A stretch of 64,000 nucleotides of DNA from Sarcocystis neurona (taxonomy: Eukaryota > Apicomplexa > Conoidasida > Eucoccidiorida > Sarcocystidae): NCBI GenBank assembly GCA_000727475.1, contig KL647299.1, positions 2,676,619-2,740,618 on the forward strand, in the 5' to 3' direction. This document shows positions 1 through 14,400 of the stretch, one piece after another. The notes beneath the pieces were generated by a model. The model was not told the origin of the DNA, did not search any database, and saw only the letters and a list, made by a program, of their open reading frames with translations. The position numbers were made by a program, and so were the translations under genes. Within the stretch, counting starts at the first letter, position 1. Each line of letters starts with the position of its first letter.

Positions 1-1152
1 CTGAATACGCTTGTGCTTCACCTTGTTTCTCTTTCAATTCCGAAGGTGGTAACCGCTCTCCCACGTCGTCTGCGCGTCTCACAGGAGCAGCACCTGCTAC
101 AGCATGACCACACGAAAATTTGCCTCACTTATCTGCGTGCACCGTTGCTTGTACATTAGTTGCCGAGTTGAACTCGAGAGCCGCAAGCAAAGCATGCTTG
201 AATGACAGACGTCATCTGCTGGACTTTTTCCGAACGCGCGCTGCTACTTAGTAAAGAACACAACTCTATCGATCCCTATACTCCGTTATATATATATATT
301 CTACTAGACATCTTTCGAACGAGCGCCATTACTCCGTAAAAGACGCAACGCTACCGACCGGTCTACTTCGTTAATATAAGTTCAATTATTTACCAACGTG
401 GCACGCTGTCTTCGTCTGTCAATATCTTTGTCCTCTCACATCGCTGGCACGAAATCTCTGAACGATTTTACTTGCAATTTTGCCTGTTGTCAATACAAGT
501 GAATGCCTTCAACTGAATTTTTCTCGTGAAAGCCGCTTCAGAGGCAAGACGAAAAAGCATTGCTAATGAATACTTATGCCTCCACAGCTTCACATCCTCG
601 GTATCTCCATGTAGGAGAGCAGATCCAATCGACAGCGTCCTTTCTTCGGAACAGCCGACCAACTCGCCAGCGCAGCCAACCTTCTTCCTTTTAAGCATAA
701 AGAGTAACTTGGGCCTCTCTCGTTGTCGGTGCTGCCTTAGTTGAAGCTCCCGAGAACGACAGTTTTTCAAACGCTATTTCGAAAATAGGATTGGCCACTG
801 CGTGTGCAAGTTGTGCGTGGCATTAACTGAGCCGCTCAGAATCGCTGTTCCTGTGCTACATTTTGTGTCTTCCTTTGTCGTAACGTACCACGCAAACATG
901 CTGTTACAGTGTTACGCGAAGGTTGCATCGTTTCGTTTAGCAAGGCGGAAGCACCGGTGCGATCCGTCACAGCTGCTAGGTGGGCAACAAGCGGTCTCGT
1001 TACTTTTACATACACACAGGAAGGAGACGCCCACTCGTGAACCTAGTATCGTAATCCACTTTCTATAACTATCTTCATGCCCTTACACACAGGTGTGTCA
1101 TAATCCACTTTCTGTAACTATCTTCATGCCCTTACGCACACGTGTGTACGTG
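1..1152. other. Region downstream of CFAP57
   Basis: No gene is visible here. Short ORFs on both strands lack any motif or exon structure. The part next to the CFAP57 stop probably forms its 3' untranslated region and holds a 49-bp tandem duplication, listed separately. Confidence 0.5.
1052..1149. repeat. 49-bp tandem duplication
   Basis: Two adjacent copies (1052-1100 and 1101-1149) share taatccactttct-taactatcttcatgccctta with few mismatches. The array lies three bases beyond the CFAP57 stop codon, so it is probably in the 3' untranslated region. Confidence 0.85.
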
Positions 1153-2469
1153 CTATCGACACGCTCTCTTCCTCTTCATAACATCCCTACCCGGCATATC
1201 CTTTGGGTCCTCCGCCGCCTCCCCGCCTGCATGGGTCTCGGCGTGGTTTGTCTGAACATCTTCGACTTTAACTTCTGATTTCCTACACTGAGAAAGCTTT
1301 GCCCTGCTGCTGTCTCTCGGTGTCCTCATTCGTGGAGTGGCATTGCTGTGATGCGCTGCAGGAGGCCGTGGCGATGCTGTAATGCTCGTGCTAGAGATGG
1401 CAAGGCTCTCTTCCATTGGCTGGGGTCTTCCTCTTTGTCTTGGCGAGTCCTGCGGTCGACTACACTGCTGTGTTTCATCATGCGTTCCCGGCCTTCCCGA
1501 TGACCAAGACTTTCGGTCAGTTTTGTCTGTAGTGTGCGGTGCGGGAAAACCAGATCTCTGTTCCACTGCTGCGTCAATTCCTCCAGCTTCTGCCGTCGCT
1601 GCTGCTCGTTCTCCTGTGGGTCCTGTTGCACCTGACTCACTGGCAGCGCGCGATTGCTCCGTCTTCTGTTGGGCTTTCTGTGTTTTATTTCCGTTCTTGG
1701 CTGTGGATGATGCTTTTGAGTGTGCATAGAGGGCACCATGTACGCGAGCTTCCTGTCTTTCGAGTCGTAGCGTATTCACTTCCTTCCGTAGATCGTTTAT
1801 TTCACAAATGAGAGAGGCATTTTCTTGCATCAGTTTAATATTGTCTTGTCGGTGGACTTCAGCATCTTTGGCCAGGCGACGTTTTAGCGACTCGACAGAC
1901 TTTTCCAAATAATCTCTTTGCCTGTGCAGCTCCTTAAGTATGTCCACATCCACATCATCGTTCATCTTTCTTCCTCGGGTACCGCTACTGCTGCCAGTGT
2001 TGCCATTGATTATGTACTTTTGGTAGAGTCTGGTGATAGATTCCTTGAGCTGCTTGGGGTCTTGCAGGTGTTGCGCGCAGTCGTAAAGATCTGTTTTCAT
2101 CCTCCCTGCTTGGTGGGCGGAGATCGCTAGCTTTTGCCGCTGCTCTACTATTTCGTCTTGTAGGGCTCGCTGTTTCAACTTCAGTTGAGCCACCTCCAAC
2201 GTGGACAATTTGTGTTGCCGGTGGTAGTCAACCAGCTCTGCATCCATCGCTTGAATCTGCTTCTGCGTTTCCAGGATCTGCTTGTCCTTTGGGTCGATAG
2301 TCCCCTTCAGCTCGCGAATCTTGTGGTCCAGCACAAATTTGAATTTTTCCAGCTCCTGGTTGTGCTTTTTCAGCTCGTATATCCGCTGCTCTTTTTCCCC
2401 TATCGTGCGGTCGCGTTCTTGCAGCTCTTTTAGTACTGCCTCGCGGTCGTTAAGAAGCTTCTCAATATC
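1153..2469 (-). CDS. CFAP57: CFAP57 exon 13 (coiled coil, tail and stop)
   Basis: Begins DIEKLLNDREAVLKELQERD after acceptor ttcaacag. ELEKFKFVLDHKIRELK and LMQENASLICEINDLRKE are the best-conserved family blocks. The final roughly 197 residues are low-complexity Ser/Pro/Gln/Ala-rich with clusters of basic residues (KRKRACR at the end), and have no visible family match. The TAG stop occupies 1155-1153. Confidence 0.93.
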   Translation of the reverse strand, partial: DIEKLLNDREAVLKELQERDRTIGEKEQRIYELKKHNQELEKFKFVLDHKIRELKGTIDPKDKQILETQKQIQAMDAELVDYHRQHKLSTLEVAQLKLKQRALQDEIVEQRQKLAISAHQAGRMKTDLYDCAQHLQDPKQLKESITRLYQKYIINGNTGSSSGTRGRKMNDDVDVDILKELHRQRDYLEKSVESLKRRLAKDAEVHRQDNIKLMQENASLICEINDLRKEVNTLRLERQEARVHGALYAHSKASSTAKNGNKTQKAQQKTEQSRAASESGATGPTGERAAATAEAGGIDAAVEQRSGFPAPHTTDKTDRKSWSSGRPGTHDETQQCSRPQDSPRQRGRPQPMEESLAISSTSITASPRPPAAHHSNATPRMRTPRDSSRAKLSQCRKSEVKVEDVQTNHAETHAGGEAAEDPKDMPGRDVMKRKRACR

Positions 2470-5400
2470 CTGTTGAAGGACAAAGCGTCCCACACAAGCA
2501 TAAACAGCCGCCACACCTCTCCGGCAACAGCACAGTTGGAGCGTGCACATCACATCCAGGACGTCAAATATTAACATAGTCAACGCGCTCACAGTTAGAA
2601 GAAGGAGGGGTTCACAGCGGAATACGTAACACGACAACAGCGTTTTTGAAGGCAAGCTGCTACCGCTGGGGCTACGCCGATTTCGAAGATGCATACGCGT
2701 GCTTTGTAACGGTATCGGTGGTCACGTTAGCATCACTTGGAACTTACCTGAACTAATGTTGACCTTAGACCTTTTTACTCTGTACGTGCAGAAATTGCTG
2801 AAACGTGTAATGAGCTTATCGAATGTTGCAATAGGTTGGTAACCAGAGTAGAGTGGACCTGCGCCTCCTTGGAGGATGTGGCTTGGGGTTGTCTTGCAGA
2901 GGGAATATCCGTTTCGGAACGTCTTCAGTGAAAGATGCCGCATACACGCGCGTGCAGGACACATGAAGAGTAGGTCACAGATAAACACAGACGCGGTGCT
3001 GTACGTAGTCCTAACTATATATATACGTCTCCAGAATGTTTGGCCATATTTCATTTCAACTCAAATGGAAACGGAATTGCAGTTCTGCCGGAATTCTTGG
3101 TTTGCAGCCGTTGCTTTGAGGTGTTGTACTACACTAGCAGGACTCTCAACATCCTTCAATTCTTCCGTCGGTTATACGTGCACGACACGCGTTACCGTCG
3201 CGTAGGTATCGAGTGGTACAGATGTCTTCCCAGTGAGGACTGCGTTAAAACTTCCCTTAATGTAAGATTACCGCTTCTGTCAAGTCACTCACAAAAATTG
3301 TATATTAAGGGTACACAAAGTGTGATGCACGTTAATGAGCACAGTAATTTTGCGCATCGTTGTTGACGTCCTACAGAGCGAAAGCGCTGGGCAACTTCTT
3401 CCTTCTGTTTCAGTTCTTCTTTCAGAAGCTCCATCTGTTCCTTCAAATCCTCATGTCTCTTTCGGTGAATTCCTGCCTGCCCTCTGAGGCGAACTTTCTC
3501 AGCGCTTTCTTGCGCCAGTTTTGTCTCATACATCTCTTTTAATTCTTCAATTTCTCTACAGCAGTCCGGAAACGCATGGTCGAGATGGAAGGTCTGTGAG
3601 CATAGGCTGATGGCTGACATTACCTGGAATATACGCAGGTATCAATAAAGCGCGCAGGAGCTCATGCAAGTACATTTTTGATAGGCTGTGAGTCTTAAAG
3701 CAGACGTGAAGACACCTTCCAACAGGCCCTGAAGTTTCCATGTCGTCTGACGAATGGGAATTTTATGGAGGACGTGCGAACGCATAAACTTGGAGTATCC
3801 TGACTACTGTACAGCAGTGGCTATACGAGGCGTGCCGGCTTGTGTGGTTTGTTTTAATATGTTGACATTGAAGGACACTCATGCATACACGCGTGTTTAT
3901 ATGCAACTACGCGCGTACACGCTGGCATGCTATTGCGCTCTTCCATCGGTAAGTGTGTCCATCGAGACATATCCCCCTATTGACAACGACTGACGTTCCA
4001 GCTCACGTTTGTCTATGTGTAATGTATGTACGCACGTAAGAGGCTCTTACGCAGGTATGCCTCTATGTATGTATGTATGTATGGATAAGTATATATGCAT
4101 GTATGTTTTCTTCTGTAAGCACGTATGAGCGTGATTGTGGGTATAAGTACCCCCGTATATATGTATGTGTGTAGCGAGTTATAGAAGCGCGCATGTATGC
4201 GCGTGTGAAAGTTTGTAGTGTACTGGCGCAGTGTTCCTCAAATACTGTCTGCCTCGGCTGTCGGTCCCAGATGCGGCGGTTTTTCTAAGACTGAATGCGT
4301 CTGTACTCGGGAGTGCCCTCTGAACATGTACGCACACACGTGGTCGCGTGCGCCCTCGTCCATATCCACGCGGTCTGCAGGTTTGTCCGACCAGTGCAAA
4401 AACGCAGGCGCCATTGTCACGCCGAACGGCATTCACACGTTTGCCTAGGAGGTGCACAATGTGGTAATGTTCACAGAATCTGTAGCTTGACATGAAAGGT
4501 ACACATCGGCAGTGCTGTACTTCGAGGCCGAACACAGTAGGTTGCGTGTATCTGCAGGTGTCGAGTTCTCACTTTGTGGCTGCGCAGCTCCGAGTCTGTA
4601 TGCATGTGTACATACGAATATGCCCCCCTACAGCAACCTGAAGAGAGCAACCGTGCACAGTCCCACTGCCGACAAACGGAACGCACAGCGTTGCATGTTC
4701 GTGCACCTGTCAGCGTCTTCCTCAATTTGTCGCAGCAGCTCCTGGTGTGTTTTAAATGCCAGGTCTTTCTCCTGCTGCAAGTTGTCTCTCTCTTCAGTTG
4801 CCTTCTTTTCCGCCTCTTCAAAATCCTTCGTCGCTTCTGAGTCAACCGCCGAGACAACATATGAGTTGACAAATCTCAATCTTTGAAGGGACGGCGGCAT
4901 AAAGCAGAGAAGCTGCTGTAGGCGCTTACACATATCGAGAGGGTGGCGTAAACTTGAACTTGCTTCAAGAGCTGAACGACATGTGCATGACTAACGTCTC
5001 GTACAAACTGCAGCACCGCCGGATGCATACACACAAGAACGTTTAAATGTGGAGGAGTGCTACTGCAGAGTTTCACTAACACACTCGGAGATCGCCACAC
5101 CCGTTCCAACTTTGCACGCTGCAGACAACTTATCCTGCCGAAGCTGGTAGGGCAGGGGAGACGTTGGGGAGCACTATCCTGGATTGAATTCCACTGTTGA
5201 AGGCTTCTAGCGGCCAACAAGGCAAACGCTTGCCGCCGAGTCTCTCGCCAAGACACCCTTTCCCTCCGACCAACAGAAGCGTGTTTCTCGGGCGTAATAA
5301 ACATCTTCTCACAGTTAGCGTGCGCCCGGGAAGGTCATCACATAACGCAGTTAGTGCGTGAAGTGACGTTTCTCGTCCTTGCATCTGATAAAAACAGTGT

Positions 5401-8400
5401 GCGGCAGACATTGTCTGTGTAGAAACTGCACTAGGAAGGCGCTGTCGGGCGACCACTTCGGCCTCCAAGGCCCTCTCAGCGGCACTATAGAGCAACACCT
5501 CTAAACTGAATTACATCCGTTCGCGAGTGTCAGTGACAAGTCCTTCTGGTTACGTATTTGCATTCGTGGTGATCCACACGCAGGCCCAGCTACACAGCCT
5601 TTGTACGCCAAAACGTAGGGTTCACGCTACCTACCACTGCGGCTGGTGTATCTGTGCAATGAAAAGATGCAAGTATTTTGTCGGCGGCTCGCACATGGGG
5701 CTAGTGGCACACGTGTGTATGCAGCGCTGTGAGGCGCGTTGAACAAATGCGCGAAAACCTCCGCGAACTTTAACATGTTGTCTCCCATCGTAATCAGCCA
5801 CAGCACTACAGTGAAAACACAGACGTATCTGCACGTGTCTGAACGTATGTAGGGCGTGTGGACAATCCTTTGCACGCATGCTGCACGTGCTCAGAGGGCA
5901 GTGCTGAACAGGAGAAGCAATGTGAGTACGTATTATCACGAAAGTTGTGTGAGTGTAAATGCACATACTAGCCAGCTTTAAAGTGAATTCCTCGTTGGCC
6001 TGCTCCATCCGAGCCTCCGATTCTTTTTTGTCTTTTTCCCGTTCGCTAAGGATTTTGTGATAGCGCGCCACTTCGACTGCCATTTTATTCTGAAAGTTCG
6101 TCTCCATTTGTTGCAGGGAAGACGCGTATCTTTCCTCCCGTTCTTTTTCCTGCTCCGTGAACAGTTGCTCTTGTTCCTGCTTCTCTTCTCGCAGTAGATC
6201 GTACTTATTGCTGCACAGCGTCAGTCGACCCACAAAGGCGGATGAACAGTATTACGAGGTACCACAACAGCAATGGAAGCAGGACCGGCACGAGAATCAG
6301 CTGGTGAGCAAGAGATTTTTTCCGCAAAAAACAAGGTGGACAGAAGGTGACCAGTAGGGAGGCCGCACTGGAGGGCAGCACGGACAGTTTTCGCGAAAAA
6401 CGTGAACAGTACGGTTACCAGTAGAGAGGCCGCCCTGAAAGGCAGCACAGGCAGTAAAAGCAAGCTTAGAATCAACGCGTCGTCGCAAGCTTGCGTACTG
6501 CCGTACTTTCCAGAAAACGTCTGACTGCCCGAACACGTGTCTGCAGTTAGAAACGCGTCAGTTGACGACATGTGTAAAACTGCCTAATTTAATGAGCGGT
6601 GGTACAGGTGTTGGTGGCCGGAGGAAAGTTGGGCCCGAGGGACTCGCATTTACTATGCAGGTAGACGTGCGTTTGACAGTATCTGTGTGGTCAATGGTGC
6701 GTATACGTCACGTTGAGCTTGTGCGGAACATATGCAGCGGGCAGCAGGAAAAGTGGGGTCAGCCACTGATGCTGCTCAGTGGTTCACGACAACAGGCAAG
6801 CGTGTAAAACGAGTCGAAGATCGAGAGCTTGTCCTGCTGCTGTAGTTTGTTTTACACGTAGACGTACAAACAAGGTTGTTTGAGAAGTGCAGGCGTGGCG
6901 TATTAAGGGCGTTCCGTGTGAATGTGCTGACCGACGGACGTGCCCCGAGAAGGCCACCAGTACGTTGCCTGTTCACGACTATTTCGAAAGCGCTGCAGGG
7001 CGTGCTTGTCCGGTTACTCTCTGCTGCCGTATGCTGTTCCACTTATTACCATATACTAAGCGCTGTACACATGTATAACTACCTGTGCCCCCGCCTCGGT
7101 TCTTCACCAGTTGTGGCAGATTTATTTTCTTTAAACGGCGTTCAGGTGCAAATATCCTGGGAACTGCTGAGAAGTTTTTGCACGATTGATGTGTGTCCTC
7201 TGTTGAAACGTACCGTTCTTGCTCCAGTTGATAGTTATATCTTTCTTCGACTTGCAGGAGTTGCTCTTTGTGCTGGGTCTCGCGGTTACGAAGCTGAAAT
7301 TCCATCTGATTTGTAAGATCATCAACCTGCCTTTCCAGTTCAATAAGCTGCGCCTGCTTGTCCTTCATGTAACCCCGAGTTACTAGCACTTCGTCACTGT
7401 ATTCATGCCCAGTGACCTCTTCTTCCTCGACAGTCCTCGTTTTATCAGTCAGCCCGCAGATGCAGAGTGTGCCGTCCAGTCCACACGAGATAACGAGTGT
7501 ATCGTCTTTGCTCACACATATGCGCTGCACGCCGCCTGCAAAGATGCGCTCAGGGAGAAAATCTCAGTGCCGCTCGTAAACAAAGAGGCAAACACGTCCA
7601 ACAAGAATACCGTTTTTGGAATGGCTTACCAACGCAGGAGATAACAGAAGCCTGCACAAGAGTTCGTGCTTACATATACCTCAAGAACAGACACACGCTG
7701 TGCACGAAAGATGATACTACACACGGTTGAGACTGTTTGTGCTTACGACGCTGTCGCACTGTCTGCGCCGTAAGAGTGACTACGCAAGTGTGCGCAGGTG
7801 ATCTCTGAAAAGGTGATTCAAAGCCAGATACGACGGCCAGGCCCTTGTAGGATCAGGCATTGTGTAATGCACGTCTTACGAAATTTATACCAAGCTAAGG
7901 CAACTAACTGCGTGCTTATCCCCACCGTATGTGCTCCCCTGTATGTATGTATAAGTATGCGTGTCTACAGAGATATGTGCACGTAAACGTGAATGGTTAC
8001 ACGCATGCCGTGCAGTCACAGTGATTAAAGAGCCACACTGGCGCTCTCAGCACGCGATTCATTATGAAAGAGCTGCACAAAGCTATGCAACAGGTTTATC
8101 AAGTTTTTTGTATACCGTTAAGTGGTGCACACGTCAATATGCAGTGGATAGAGAATTGCACGCGCAGATAAACACGTTGTATACGCGCTGGTATGTGGAG
8201 AAGAGTGTCAGTGCGTTCTCGCAAAAATATTGCGCACAAGTAGTCTCGCACACATGCACGAGCACACCCGCATTTGGAACTCAGGCCGCGTAAAGTGAAC
8301 GAAACATGCAATTCGAGCTTTCGGGACACATGAATATCAGGGCACAAGCACGCGTGCTTGTTGTCACGTGTCAGTGGCTCCTGATTCTCGTAGAAGACTC

Positions 8401-11400
8401 AACCAAGGAAGCTTATGCATGTCTACACAGGTTCGACTTTACCAGATCAGATCGCCCTTTGTAGATAAACACACGGGTACGAGTGTGTATGTATCAGCTT
8501 TAATATAAACAAAGTCACTAGTCAACTTCTTACTAGCATGACAATGGTAGCGAAGATATTCGCCGGTGAGAGGAAACACGTAGCAGCGGAGTTGTCCAGG
8601 ACAGCCCGCATCGGCTGTTCCTGCGAATAAGGCGCTGCTCCTTTTTGGCATGGCGATGCAAGAGAGGGTGGCCCCTGCGTCGTACTCGTTTACCAGCAAC
8701 GAGTTCGAAACTTCTTTCAGAGTATTATCAGACCCCACCACCAGCATCGTATTGTGCTTGCTGTCTTCGGTCTTATACGCGAGCACGCTGCTGAAATTGA
8801 CTCCCTTCTGCACCCAGTCCGTCAACCGAGTACTATCCTGTCAGAAGCAGAGTGAAGGAGAAGATACGCCAGATAGACGCCTACGTGGCAATCTTTACAA
8901 GTCGGTAGTCCTGAACGGCTTCCCCAAGTTCGTGGGGCACTCGGTGCGGAGTTCTTACTTTGCATACTTTATACTCATAAACAGCTCCGTCCATGCCGGC
9001 GGACACGAGAACTGAATCATCTGGCGTCCAGAACAGCGAGCGCACTTTGGAGTTATGGCCTCGAAGCGTCACCAGAGATCTGTTCGTGTACGTTTCGTAC
9101 ACCTGAATGAGGTTCGAATGTGCCGCTGCAAACAGATGGCCTCCATTGGAAAATCGGCACTCGCGGCAACCTTTGATAAGAAATTCTTTTACAGTATTCA
9201 AGTCTTCATGCAAAAGGTTCAGCAACCTAAAGTAGAATCAGCAACAGCAAGTCGGCAACAGCAGGTCAGAAGATGCATAAGGGGGTCCACGGGCCGCAAG
9301 CGGGCTGTAGGAAAACCCATGTAGGTGCACCACCGGAGTTGACAGACAGACCGGACGGCAGATGTCCCAGCGAATACCAGGGGCGGCCAAGAAGAAGCAC
9401 TGCGTCGATCTTATAACTTTGGCGTACATTCGCTTGCTGCAAACGACTGAACGGTGTTGGATTACGAGGCCGCCTTGTCTGGTTTGACACTCACGGACAC
9501 AGTGCCTCGACAAGTCGTCGCCTTGAGGCCGCAGTAATCGTTTGAGAAGACCTCCGTACAGTAGAACCCGCGTACGGACGGAAACAGCGCTGGTAGTGCT
9601 ACGTAAAGAGAAAGAAGCGCTACGATGAGGGGAACGGATGGAACAGCGCCGACTCCGAGTGCTTCAGTCACCAGAGGATTTTATTTATGATACCTGAGCT
9701 TGTCTGAAAATCCTGCAAGAATGTGGTAGCCTGAGGGATGGAAAGCCACGCTGTAGACATCTTCGGCGTAAAATTTGCAAAGTTCGACTGAGTTTTCCAG
9801 AAAGTTCCACACCCGAATCGACTTGTCTGCTCCGCACGTGACCACGAGCGGTTTCAGCTCACAAACGTCCATTCCTGCAAAGAAAAAGACACGGGCATAG
9901 TTTAGATTCGTATTCAGAGGTTCAAACACATGGCACAAGCGAAAGCGTCTGTGCAGCGTAGGCACATGCACAAGAGCGAATATACGCATCGTGCTTCTTT
10001 ATGCGTCCTTTTTGAACACCAAAGACGCCGGTCCTTGCGTGTTGCTGTGGTGACGCCCACAAAGCTGAATAGTAACTTGTTGTGGTGTTCGCATGCGCCC
10101 CGAAGTGTTGTCTCCTGCAAAAATGGCAGGCACTGCTCTGTCACGCCAGTGCTATATACGTAAACACACATATATATACATATATATATACACATATACA
10201 TACGCACACTGGAGCCTCAGCGTCTTCTTATGGCTTCCACACTCATTTACATGCGTCCACACCAGCGTATTCGTGATGCTCTTACCCTCGAAAGTATTGC
10301 GAATGCTTGGTGAGCACACTGCATTACAGCGCTACGCAGGCAAAAGACGGTTTCTCAGTGAGTCGCAGTTACACTTCCTCAAGGCGAAGTTGGGATTGGT
10401 CAAGGGCTACTCATTTGGTACGCACGTCAAAGGATATAAATGTAGGTCTTGCGTGAAGTCGAAGGCTGCAGCCGCCGCGGTAAAAGAAGCGTCGGGAAAG
10501 TGTCAGCAGACCTCTAATAATGTACGACAGTTCCCACCCCGCTCTAAAGTGCATGTGTCTAGTACATGGCAACGGTCATTTAGGTACACATAAATATTGA
10601 TGTCTTCTAAACAATGTGCCCTGTCCGCATATCGGTTGTGCTCGGCTCGCGGAAGCTTGCAGGACATGCGTAGCTGAGTATCTTCTTCGACGCGACATTG
10701 CGTCGAGGAATGAAAAATGTTCGTACGCCGCACACATGGAAATGCGTGCTGCGCGTCGGTGTGCAGTGTGAGGCTACGTGGACGAGTCACGGTGAGAACG
10801 CCGCTGAAAAGGCACTAGCAGCGCACCACCCCTACGTGTGTCGCTAGTCCGAAAAAATTGGCCGCCAAAAGAAAAATTCGCAGCTTATTTTGGAAGTTCT
10901 CAGGAGACAGACTGAATATGAGAGGAGTGAAAGGACAAGCGCCATTCAACGTGTCTTCTGATGTGCGTGTGAGGCAGGTGCAAACTGGCGAAAACCCATT
11001 TCTGGTTGTGGTGATACTATTCTCTTTACTCTGTCCTATTACTTGTTACACTTGTTTTACTACTACTACTACTACCACTACTACTACTATTACGGTCATT
11101 TGCAATTTATTAAGGCCCCCTTTTGTAGACCTAAAGCCTTGTTACGCTGGTTGGCGTTTCCGTAGGACGCTGTGTGATTGGGCTCTCGAAGTGCCCTGCA
11201 GCTCACGAGCTGCTGCAGGCGGTAAACGCAGACAGTCAAAAGTCAGTGACAACCGACAGTAACGGGGCCGAAGCACGTGCAACAATGCGTAATCCAAAGG
11301 GGTCCCTTCTAGCACGTTGCTGCCCCTACACCACCGCCCAAGCTGAACGCTGAGTGTGCACACGGGTCCACGACTTGCTTGGGAATCCTTCTTCTCCTAT

Positions 11401-14400
11401 GACACTAGCGACGAAAGGCGAACCATTCCACCACAGAAAATCTTGTCCAGTCTAAGTCTGCTTTGTGAGACGTCTCCAACGGCTCACCCAGTATGGGGCC
11501 CACATGGAATGCCGTATGTAGGTAGTCTATGCCAGGTAGCTCTTCTTTCCCCTTATTCGTCTGCGCCTTTAAAGAGATCTGGAAAAGCTGGCAGTTAGAG
11601 AGACAGACGCAGAGAGCCTCTTCGTGCGGAGCGACCGCCATGCTGGTCACGTGGGCACCTGAAGGTAACAGAGATTTGATATTCCCCTGGTTTCCCACGG
11701 CGAAAATAAGGTCGTCCAAAGTAGTCATGGTGTGCACTTCTACGACAGTAATGTTTAAGTCCAGTGGAACGAGGTTGTAGTAAGTGGTTGTTGCATTCAG
11801 TTATATGGTTGTCTACTGCGAGAAGAAGAATATGACTTCGTTGTTCGCTAACCACGCAAATACGCGTTTGAACGCAAGAATGCGGAAAAGACGATGCAAC
11901 TTTCATCCCCGTGTGTCTCGCATACAAACATCCCTGATTTAAAATACATTCGTGGGTACGTACAAATATTTCGAAGTGCGTAGCGCAAAGTTTCAAGAAT
12001 GTGCTCATCTGTCTTACATCTGCGCTGGCCTGTAGTCCTTTTAGTCCTTACAGACGAATACGTACAGTAAAATGCGCCTGCAACAACTATTGCACTACTG
12101 GATACTGTAGTCGTATTTTTCTGCCACAGAGATGGAATAAGGCAAGTGTTGTTATACCTTTTGTAAAGTACGTAAACTTGTCTACACTGCAGTGGAATAC
12201 CACACCAACCTCGGCAGCTCGCTGTGCGAGAGTCTTAACAGTACTCTGTACGAACCACACTTTCTGCAGCAGTGTGCTTTACATTGTAGGAGTGTCGTCT
12301 TTCGGGGAGTACCTGCACTTTGGTGTTCAACTTTCATTTCCATGGTTTTTCTGTATGATTGCTCATCCTCAATGTGCTCGTACATGTGAATGGATGCCTC
12401 TTCCCCTCCGCAAATAAACCCCTTGCTTGTGCTTTCGATGCATAGGATCGAGCGCGTGAAGCCGGGAGCGCAGGCAAGAGAGCCCTTAAAGTCTCCACTG
12501 CTGTCGTATATGAACAATTCTCCTGCAGCAATTCGTAAAACACACACAGACACACACGTGTTAACATATGCGTGGGTGAGTAAAGGCGCCTCATGTTAAT
12601 GGTCCCGGTGAAATACATCCAGCTGTAGCGCGTGTGAACAAACGCATATGTGATGATGATCAAGAAGCAGGGAGCGAACATGCGGTCCTCATCCGGTCCT
12701 TCAAACGAGCTTTCTCCCGTTGATGCCACGGACGACTGTGCTCAGAATCAATTATATTTCTTGATCGTGCTGATCTGGATGTGAAACGCGCGCTCTTACG
12801 CTGCTTTGTCTCAAATCGATAGCTTCAAGAGCTCGCACGCCCGAATGTGCATGCATAAGTGATTACATTCAGCTTTTCGTACAAAAATCAGACGACCCTT
12901 ACAGCCCTACGCAGGTGTACACATCAGCGCAACCTCAGCGGGCGGGCTTATCGACGGTGCAAGTGTGGCGGAGGACCACAGAGATCCACTTTGAGGATCC
13001 TCAGATCTGCGCGTCCCACAAGACATACATCGTCTAACGGAGTCGAAAATACACCGTAGGTGTTAAAATCTACCTAAGTGCACCGCTGCGTCTCTGCGGA
13101 GTCCTGCACTGTTCTACATTTTAGAAGTCCGCGACTGTAGGCACACCTCCTTTCCAGAGGCGCGTAATGATGAATTCGGTGATGCACAAGAGATAACAAA
13201 TATTGGCGCCAGCTGTTTCCACGCAGACAGTTACGCGAAGAGAAATTGTTGCTGCGGTGTGCTGCTGCCTATCACGGCGGTATTCTGGTCAGGGGCAGAC
13301 ACCTCTTAACTGTATACGTGCACGCCACATATCCGTTGTGTTACGTACAGAAGTTCCTAGGCGCCGTCTACAGAGTGAGAGCGTGGACGTCTAGCATTTT
13401 TCATGTAAACCGCAGTTCTGACGCGGCCGCGGCGGAAGTGGGGAAACTTCGACAAAAGAACCCTTCCATAATGATGTGTATCCTTTTGAGAGCGCATGTA
13501 ACTGCCAGACCACCTACTGCTTAATACAGGACCCCTGCAGATGTACATCTTTAGCTTGGTCGTCATAAGCCCGTATATCCGCGTAATTGTAGTGCAGTCT
13601 TTCTTTCCCCAACACTCTTACCATTTTCCGTTCCTGCAATAAGATGGCCATTTTCAAGCCAGGCGTGGCTGGTATATGCATGTCCCTCCCTTTTCAGCAA
13701 GTGGTTTTGGACTACACGTAGGGCTCCATCTTGAAATTTCAACCATCGGCTGACGCCGTCACCAATAACGCACAGTATGTTTGAGTCGACGGGGTGAAAG
13801 GAGCATTCGCAGAAACGTATTTCTTTGAAGGCTGAGATCTGAAGTGCAGCAGACACATAAGCGCGCATGCGGATCCGTAGAATGTGCTCACTTTGCTCGT
13901 CGTGTACGTCTTGTCGTAAGCCACTTCGCTGTATAACGTCCAGCTCCGTTTCTCTTTCTACGCGACTGCTTCCTGATTCAGGGGGGCACTGTCCTAATAC
14001 GTCGGCAGGCTTTGCAGTGGAAGTGTCAGGTTGACAATGTGAGGCACCAACCTACGCGTGGTGCGCACACGGCGAAACAAACGGGTACACGTGACCTTGT
14101 GTATACCAACGTGTCGAAGTACAAGATGAACTCGCTACAAGGCGGAAGGTGTACAAGTATGTCCGAATTTTCACGTAGACGTTGGGCCACCAACCGAAGG
14201 ATTCTCTCGCACGATTTGGCTGAAAAGGCTCGTAAGCTATAGAGTGTCGCCCTCGTGAGTTCCTTCCGAAAGGCGAGATCACCAAGACTCTTGTGGACAA
14301 AAATGTGCATATACGCATGTATACATACACACACACACAGTGCGTCCCTAATTGTGTCAAATCGTATGAGCCCCACTAGTCACAGTCACAAGCCGAGATA

